10,703 nucleotides of DNA from a bacterium (GTDB lineage: Bacteria > Chloroflexota > Dormibacteria > UBA8260 > Bog-877): assembly GCA_021817185.1 (NCBI GenBank), contig JAKAVU010000071.1, positions 1 through 10,703 on the forward strand. Reading direction: 5' to 3'. The translations under genes were made by a program, and so were the position numbers. The notes below the pieces were generated by a model. That model searched no databases and had not been told where the DNA came from. It worked only from the letters and a program-made list of their open reading frames with translations. Positions 6,287 through 10,703 of this stretch are shown in pieces. Every line of letters begins with the position of its first letter. The stretch's first letter is position 1.

Positions 6287-6360
6287 CGGCGGTCCGCCCC
6301 GGCCATCCCGGCGCCATCGGTGCGCTCCGAACCAGGCCGGCTCGAGCGGGCCCGCGAACA

Positions 6361-6387
6361 GACCATCCGGTACCGGGCCGGACGGTC
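6361..6387 (+). terminator. Hairpin after the ppx-type gene, likely terminator
   Basis: GACCATCCGG (6361-6370) pairs with CCGGACGGTC (6378-6387) over ten positions with one A-C mismatch and a seven-base loop. A second small hairpin, AGGTG/CACCT with loop cttt, lies at 6397-6410. They sit 75 bases after the ppx stop and before the PHP promoter region; no T-run follows. Confidence 0.5.
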
Positions 6388-6465
6388 CTCACTGAGAGGT
6401 GCTTTCACCTTGAGGTGGATCTGAGCAGACCGCCGCTGACCGCATGGGCAGCATCCGGCTTCGTC

Positions 6466-6471
6466 TAAGCT
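6466..6471 (+). promoter_or_regulatory. Possible -10 box for a leaderless PHP-gene transcript
   Basis: TAAGCT fits the TANNNT pattern and ends six bases before ATG 6478, which would place the transcript start at or next to the start codon. A GGAG at 6472-6475 is only two bases from the ATG, too close for a normal Shine-Dalgarno, in line with leaderless expression. No -35 box is clear. Confidence 0.4.
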
Positions 6472-6477
6472 GGAGCC

Positions 6478-7167
6478 ATGACCCTGTTCGACTTCCACAC
6501 CCACACCTCCATCTCCGACGGGCACGCCGCGCCCCTGGAGATGGCCCGCCGCTGCCAGCAGAACGGGTACTCCGCCTACGTTTGCAGCGACCACGTGGAC
6601 GAGGCCACCGTGGAGCGGCGGGTCCGAGAGATCGTGGCGGCCTGCATCCAGGTCTCCCGAGAGCTGGACATCCCCGCGGTGCCGGCCGTCGAGGTGACCA
6701 GGGTGGCTCCTGAGAGGGTGGCCCGAGTGGCCGCGCGGGCAAGGTCGCTGGGGGCGCGCCTGGTGGTCGTGCATGGCGAGACGATTGGCGACTTCCCCCA
6801 GCCGGGCTTGAACCTGGCCGCGGCGCGCTGCTCCGATGTCGACATCCTGGGGCATCCCGGGTTGATCACGGAGGAGGCCGCCGAGGCCGCCCGGGACCAT
6901 GGGATCCATCTGGAGATAAGCGCCGCCGGGCTGCACGGAATGACCAACGGCCACGTGGCCAAGATCGCCACTCTGGTTGGGGCCAAGCTGGTGCTGGACT
7001 CAGACGCCCACCGGCCAGAAGCCCTCCTGACCGCGGAGCGGGCCCCTCAGCTGCTCCGAGGGAGCGGCCTGGACCCAGAGCAAATTCTCCGGGTATCCCA
7101 GCAAGCCCCCTTCGACATCCTGGGTCGCCGTGGCATCGAGATACCTATCCCCTTGCCCGCGTCGTGA
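6478..7167 (+). CDS. PHP-domain metal-dependent phosphoesterase
   Basis: The 229-residue protein is a stand-alone PHP domain. Metal-binding positions are in place: FHTHTSISDGH (H7, H9, D14), SDHVDE (H39), VEVT (E72), VVVHGE (H99, E101), DILGHPG (H126), LEIS (E146) and LDSDAH (D176, H178). The set matches the histidinol-phosphatase/YcdX-like branch, whose members split phosphomonoesters or related bonds with a trinuclear metal centre. It is shorter than HisJ-type histidinol phosphatases (about 270 residues) and no his gene is nearby, so the substrate is open. Archaeal and bacterial proteins of this size are often annotated only as PHP or histidinol-phosphatase-like. It is cytoplasmic by appearance. 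The ATG fits the family start (MTLFDFHTHT). It ends convergently with the membrane-anchored protein gene. Confidence 0.9.
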   Translation: MTLFDFHTHTSISDGHAAPLEMARRCQQNGYSAYVCSDHVDEATVERRVREIVAACIQVSRELDIPAVPAVEVTRVAPERVARVAARARSLGARLVVVHGETIGDFPQPGLNLAAARCSDVDILGHPGLITEEAAEAARDHGIHLEISAAGLHGMTNGHVAKIATLVGAKLVLDSDAHRPEALLTAERAPQLLRGSGLDPEQILRVSQQAPFDILGRRGIEIPIPLPAS

Positions 7168-7171
7168 GGTT

Positions 7172-7211
7172 GGCCACCCGGCAAAGGTGACCATGGCCGG
7201 TCGCGGTGGCC
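7172..7211. terminator. Hairpin between convergent genes
   Basis: GGCCACC (7172-7178) and GGTGGCC (7205-7211) are perfect arms, with inner pairing of CGGC (7179-7182) to GCCG (7196-7199). They fill the 48-base gap between the PHP gene and the oppositely oriented membrane-protein gene, as expected of a two-way terminator. There is no T-run. Confidence 0.4.
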
Positions 7212-7215
7212 TGGG

Positions 7216-7878
7216 TCAGCCGCTGGCGGAAGGGCTGACCGTCGGTGGAGTCAACTTCGGCTTGGGGCTCTTCTTGGGCTTGGGGGTGGGGGAATTGGGG
7301 GGGGGGGGGTTGGACGGGTAAAAGGCGGGAGGTGAGTACGGAACATAGCTGGGGCTCGGGGCGTTGGTCGGCACCGACTCTATGTCCTGCAGCTTGGCGA
7401 CCACCAGGGTGCCGCCCGGACCCGGCGAGAAGGTGACGACCACGGCTTCGCCGGGGATCAGGCTGGCCAAGGTGGCAGGCGAGCCGCCCCGGGTTATCTT
7501 GGAACTGGCGGTCACGACCGCCTGCACCGGAGCCCCAGAGTCCGGCTGAATTGCGATCAGGTTCTCGGCCACCGAGACCGCCAGGATGGTGCCGTCCACC
7601 GGACTGCCGATCAGGCCGCCGGGGATGGAGCTCCTGCTGGGGGTCGGCTTCGCCGCCCCGATTCCGGGGCCGGGCGAGCCCCCGGTGGCGAAGATGGTCA
7701 GGCGGGCGGCCAGCAGCCCTGCGGCCAGCAGGCCGATCGCAACCAGGGCGAGCACGAGCAGGGCTCCCCGGGTGAGCTCTCGCCCGACGCCACGCCGCGG
7801 TCGGCGGCGCCCGACCCCGGCCCGGGCGCGAGGCCGCCTGCCGGAGCGACTTCCGTCTGCCGCCGGAGCCTCAGCCAC
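7216..7878 (-). CDS. Membrane-anchored protein with DUF5666-like domain and Pro/Lys-rich tail
   Basis: The 220-residue protein has an Arg-rich N-terminus (residues 11-37), one membrane segment (about 38-62, GALLVLALVAIGLLAAGLLA) and an outside portion. By the positive-inside rule the basic end is cytoplasmic. Residues about 93-167 (GTILAVSVAENLIAI, VVTASSKITRG, SLIPGEAVVVTF, GTLVVAKLQDIE) follow the beta-strand pattern of DUF5666-type OB-like domains. The rest is a Pro/Ser/Lys tail, likely extended and possibly wall-contacting. Four prolines at 191-194 are encoded within a 13-base C run (G run 7297-7309 on the plus strand), a slippage-prone site. The start is GTG 7878 with a strong upstream ggaggaggaagg. 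Function is unknown; the gene is divergent from leuS. Confidence 0.78.
   Translation of the reverse strand: MAEAPAADGSRSGRRPRARAGVGRRRPRRGVGRELTRGALLVLALVAIGLLAAGLLAARLTIFATGGSPGPGIGAAKPTPSRSSIPGGLIGSPVDGTILAVSVAENLIAIQPDSGAPVQAVVTASSKITRGGSPATLASLIPGEAVVVTFSPGPGGTLVVAKLQDIESVPTNAPSPSYVPYSPPAFYPSNPPPPNSPTPKPKKSPKPKLTPPTVSPSASG
7297..7309. repeat. 13-base G/C homopolymer in a coding region
   Basis: An unbroken run of 13 G (plus strand) lies inside the tail of the membrane-anchored protein gene, with two shorter G runs (5 each) just before it at 7282-7286 and 7288-7292. Length changes would alter the C-terminal frame. The run is also a common place for sequencing error. Confidence 0.8.
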
Positions 7879-7942
7879 AGACCTTCCTCCTCCGCCAGAG
7901 CCGGGCGGTCACCCGGCCGCTCGCGCGCAACGCTCCCTGTCG

Positions 7943-7970
7943 TTGGCGTCCCAGAGTCCCGGAGTATAGA
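7943..7970 (+). promoter_or_regulatory. Candidate leuS promoter
   Basis: TTGGCG (7943-7948) and TATAGA (7965-7970) are separated by 16 bases, a reasonable housekeeping-sigma promoter 46 bases before ATG 8016. An alternative -10, TATCAT, lies at 7998-8003. No Shine-Dalgarno is visible before leuS and the leader is too short for a T-box. Confidence 0.45.
7963..7968 (-). promoter_or_regulatory. Candidate -10 box for the membrane-protein gene
   Basis: The minus strand reads TATACT here, overlapping the plus-strand TATAGA by four bases. This would start a minus-strand transcript about 78 bases ahead of GTG 7878. No clear -35 box is seen on that strand. Confidence 0.35.
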
Positions 7971-8015
7971 CCACCGCTTGCTGGCGACTGCGGCCGGTAT
8001 CATCGAAACCCAACC

Positions 8016-10427
8016 ATGCCCCCTGAATATGATCACCGCGCGATCGAGGCGAAGTGGCGCCAGCGCTGGCGGGAGAGCCGGATCTACGAGCCGGATCTGG
8101 TCGCCTCCGAAAGGCCGTACTACAACCTCATGATGTTCCCCTACCCCTCCGCGGAAGGGCTGCACGTGGGCAACATGTACGCCTTTTCCGGGGCGGACGC
8201 CCACGGACGCTTCCAGCGGATGCAGGGCAACCAGGTCTTCGAGCCGATGGGATTCGACGCTTTCGGCATCCACAGCGAAAACTTCGCCCTCAAGGTGAAC
8301 CGCCATCCCGCCGACCTGATCGCTGGCAACGTGGCCAACTTCCGCCGCCAGCTGGAGCGGCTCGGCGGCCAGTTCGCCTGGAGCAAGACGCTGGCGACCA
8401 CGGATCCTCGCTACTACCGCTGGACCCAGTGGATCTTCTTGAAGCTCTGGGAGGGCGGCCTCGCCTACCGCGCCCGTCGCAACGTCAAGTGGTGCCCCAC
8501 CGATCTCACGGTGCTGGCGGACGAGCAGGTGATGGGGGATGGCACCTGCGAGCGCTGCGGGACGCTGGTGGTAGAGCGCGAGCTGGAGCAGTGGTTTCTG
8601 CGGATCTCGGTCTACACCGAGAAGCTGCTGGCCAACCTCGACTGGCTGGACTGGTCAGACAGCACCAAGCAGTTGCAGCGGCATTGGATCGGGCGCAGCG
8701 AAGGGGCCAACATCGACTTTCCCGTCGAGGGGCAGGAGCCGCTGCGGGTGTTCACCACCCGCCCAGACACGGTCTTCGGTGCGACCTTCATGGTGCTCGC
8801 CCCCGACCACCCGCGGACCCTGGCCCTGGCGGCGCCTGAGCGGCGTGCCGCGGTCGCGGCCTACATCGGGGAGGCGGCGCGCCGGCGCATCGCCGGAGTT
8901 CGGGAGGACGGCGAGCAACCGAGGGGCGCGGCCCTGGGACGGAGCGCTCGCCACCCGCTCACCGGTGCCGAGCTCCCCCTCTACACCGCCGAATACGTGC
9001 TCTCCGGCTACGGGACCGGCGCGATCATGGCGGTGCCCGCCCACGATCAACGCGACCACACCTTCGCCAGCGCGTTCGGGCTTCCGGTAGTCCCGGTGGT
9101 GACCGGCCAGGACAGCAACGGCGCCCACAGCGGCTCGGGCGTCCTCATCAACAGCGGGCACTTCGACGGCCTGGGCGCGCCCGACCCCGCCCGCGAGGTC
9201 GTGGTGGCGGCGCTCGCGGAGCAGGGGCTGGGACAGCGCCAGGTGACCTACAAGCTGCGCGACTGGGGAATCTCGCGGCAGCGCTACTGGGGGCCGCCGA
9301 TCCCCGCGGTGCATTGCCCGGTGGATGGAGCGGTGCCGGTCCCCGAGTCTGAGCTGCCGGTCCTTCTTCCCTACATCGAGGACTTCCGCCCCCTGGGCAC
9401 CGGGGAGTCGCCACTGGCTCGCGACCCCGACTTCTACAACACCACCTGCCCGCGTTGCGGCGGACCCGCCAAGCGCGAGACCGACGTCTCCGACAACTTC
9501 CTCGACAGCGCCTGGTACTACCTGCGGTACCCTTCGGCCGATCGCGATGACGTTGCGTTCGACCCGGAGATCACCCGCCAGTGGCTGCCGGTCGACACCT
9601 ATATCGGCGGTAACGAGCACGCGGTGCTGCACCTGCTTTACGCGCGCTTCATAGCGATGGCGCTCCACGATCTCGGGCTCATCGATTTCGACGAACCATT
9701 TCAGCGGTTCAGGGCGCACGGCATGATCACCAAGGACGGCGGCAAGATGTCCAAGTCGCGGGGCAATGTGGTCGTCCCCGACGAGTACGTCGACCGCTTC
9801 GGTGCCGACGCCTTTCGCCTGTACCTGCTCGCCATGGGCCCGTTTTCAGAGGGGGGCGACTTCCGCGACAGCGGCATCAATGGCCCTCAGCGGTTCCTCA
9901 ATCACGTCTTCCGCCTGCTCTCCCAGGTGGGAGATGCCGGCTCATCGGAGCCTTTGGAGCTGGCCAGGGCTCGCCACCGCTGCATCCGCGATGTCACCCG
10001 GGACACCCCGGAGCTGAAGTACAACACCGCCATTGCGGCGATGATGACCTTCGTCAAGCACCTGCAGGCGGCCGCGCCGCCGGTGCCCAGGCCGGCCATG
10101 GAGACCCTGGCCCTGCTGCTGGCACCGTTCTGCCCACACGCCGCCGAGGAGATCTGGGAGCGCCTGGGCAACCGGTACTCGGTCCACCAGCAGCCCTGGC
10201 CGAGCTTGGACGAAAGCATGCTGGCCCAGGATCAGGTGGTGGTCGTGATCTCCATCAATGGCAAGAAGCGCGACCAGATCGAGGTTCCGCCGGGTCTCGC
10301 GGAGGCCGAGCTTGAGCGCCGAGCCCTGGCGTCGGAGCGCATCCAGAAGCTTGTCGGCGGAGTTGCCCCCGACAAGGTGTTCGTGGTGCCGGATCGGCAG
10401 GTCAACCTGGTGATGCCCCGGGGCTGA
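8016..10427 (+). CDS. leuS: Leucyl-tRNA synthetase
   Basis: The enzyme joins leucine to tRNA-Leu with ATP in the cytoplasm. The 803-residue class I synthetase shows the HIGH-type motif as FPYPSAEGLHVGN (41-53) and KMSKS at 577-581 (GGKMSKSRGN). The CP1 editing domain has FTTRPDTVFG (246-255) and GTGAIMAVPAHDQRD ending at 347, both needed to clear mischarged tRNA. A zinc-type module is suggested by C160, C178 and C181, and a second by C434, C478 and C481. The C-terminal domain (from about 742, VVVISINGKKRDQ) ends with VNLVMPRG as in bacterial LeuRS. It is shorter than the 860-residue E. coli enzyme but all domains are present. ATG 8016 gives the normal PPEYDHRAIEAKWRQRW start and has no Shine-Dalgarno. 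Downstream gene is convergent, 15 bases away. Confidence 0.98.
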   Translation: MPPEYDHRAIEAKWRQRWRESRIYEPDLVASERPYYNLMMFPYPSAEGLHVGNMYAFSGADAHGRFQRMQGNQVFEPMGFDAFGIHSENFALKVNRHPADLIAGNVANFRRQLERLGGQFAWSKTLATTDPRYYRWTQWIFLKLWEGGLAYRARRNVKWCPTDLTVLADEQVMGDGTCERCGTLVVERELEQWFLRISVYTEKLLANLDWLDWSDSTKQLQRHWIGRSEGANIDFPVEGQEPLRVFTTRPDTVFGATFMVLAPDHPRTLALAAPERRAAVAAYIGEAARRRIAGVREDGEQPRGAALGRSARHPLTGAELPLYTAEYVLSGYGTGAIMAVPAHDQRDHTFASAFGLPVVPVVTGQDSNGAHSGSGVLINSGHFDGLGAPDPAREVVVAALAEQGLGQRQVTYKLRDWGISRQRYWGPPIPAVHCPVDGAVPVPESELPVLLPYIEDFRPLGTGESPLARDPDFYNTTCPRCGGPAKRETDVSDNFLDSAWYYLRYPSADRDDVAFDPEITRQWLPVDTYIGGNEHAVLHLLYARFIAMALHDLGLIDFDEPFQRFRAHGMITKDGGKMSKSRGNVVVPDEYVDRFGADAFRLYLLAMGPFSEGGDFRDSGINGPQRFLNHVFRLLSQVGDAGSSEPLELARARHRCIRDVTRDTPELKYNTAIAAMMTFVKHLQAAAPPVPRPAMETLALLLAPFCPHAAEEIWERLGNRYSVHQQPWPSLDESMLAQDQVVVVISINGKKRDQIEVPPGLAEAELERRALASERIQKLVGGVAPDKVFVVPDRQVNLVMPRG

Positions 10428-10442
10428 CCCGGGTCGCGGGGA

Positions 10443-10703
10443 TCAGCGGAGCAGCCGCCGTCGGCGGTTGGCCACGATGACACCCGCCTGCGGGTGGATC
10501 GCGAACCCGCCCCGCTCGCCGATCGCCCGCACGATCCGCTCGCGGATCAGGGCTTCGGAGCCTGCGGGCCCGGCCCCGGGAGGCATCGAGCGCAAGTAGT
10601 CGATCACCAGCTCGGGGTCGCGGACCCACAGCCGATTGCGGTGCCGGCTGATCCTGATGGCGGTGAACCAGGGACGCAACTGGGCCGGGCCGTTGACCAG
10701 GTC
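10443..10703 (-). CDS. SAM-dependent methyltransferase, C-terminal part (5' end outside window)
   Basis: The minus-strand frame is open to the window edge and reads DLVNGPAQLRPWFTAIRISR, HRNRLWVRDPELVIDYLRSM and ends GFAIHPQAGVIVANRRRRLLR. This pattern (LxNGxxQL..WF, then LxVxDxExLxxYLxS, then an inner region ending in GxFxA) is the C-terminal part of a common class I methyltransferase group of high-GC bacteria. The SAM-binding motifs lie outside the window, so assignment rests on the C-terminal signature only. Substrate is unknown. The stop (10445-10443) faces the leuS stop across 15 bases that hold no obvious terminator. Confidence 0.68.
   Translation of the reverse strand, partial: DLVNGPAQLRPWFTAIRISRHRNRLWVRDPELVIDYLRSMPPGAGPAGSEALIRERIVRAIGERGGFAIHPQAGVIVANRRRRLLR

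Noticed and set aside
7970..8015. T-box or other riboswitch before leuS
   Set aside because: The leader is at most about 40-50 bases and lacks a T-box sequence or terminator/antiterminator pair.
8655..9719. Long open frame (354 codons) on the minus strand inside leuS
   Set aside because: It is antisense to well-conserved leuS sequence and its translation is Arg/Gly/His-rich with no domain; a GC-bias shadow.

Overview
The window is a stretch of a high-GC bacterial chromosome with strong G/C preference at third codon positions, compact housekeeping and metabolic genes, and short intergenic gaps. No phylum can be fixed from the sequence. The NUDIX and LACTB2-like MBL pair, the short Ppx and the TANNNT-type boxes next to start codons would fit a Terrabacteria-type lineage (Actinomycetota, Chloroflexota or Dormibacterota), but this is inference. 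No prophage, CRISPR array, tRNA or rRNA is visible.

Layout. (1) 2-694: the 3' part of a NUDT19-like NUDIX hydrolase. (2) 695-1803: a disturbed region. It holds about 425 bases without a gene but rich in inverted repeats, a decayed IS607-family serine recombinase (1121-1593) that has lost its catalytic segment and carries a frameshift, and a short high-GC3 reading frame of unknown origin. (3) 1804-2655: an MBL-fold hydrolase of the LACTB2 type, convergent with (4) a minus-strand cluster (4887/4767 down to 2712) of a small unknown protein, a small helix-turn-helix protein and leucyl aminopeptidase PepA, coupled by overlaps. (5) 4986-6286: a plus-strand pair, a Rieske-fold ferredoxin-like protein lacking both histidine cluster ligands followed by an exopolyphosphatase/GppA-type phosphatase. 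(6) 6478-7167: a PHP-domain phosphoesterase. (7) 7216-7878, minus: a membrane-anchored protein with a DUF5666-like domain and a proline/lysine tail interrupted by a 13-base homopolymer. (8) 8016-10427: leucyl-tRNA synthetase. (9) 10443-10703, minus: the C-terminal part of a SAM-dependent methyltransferase.

The genes do not form one pathway. Local units are the minus-strand operon ending in pepA, the Rieske-like/ppx pair, and the divergent DUF5666-like/leuS pair that may share a bidirectional promoter. Convergent ends at 2655/2712 and 7167/7216 carry inverted repeats that look like two-way terminators. I did not find a clear new multi-gene system. The best leads are the ligand-less Rieske protein, the homopolymer in the surface-protein tail, the coupled small-protein/HTH/pepA operon with a palindrome upstream, and the hairpin-rich region beside the dead IS607 gene.
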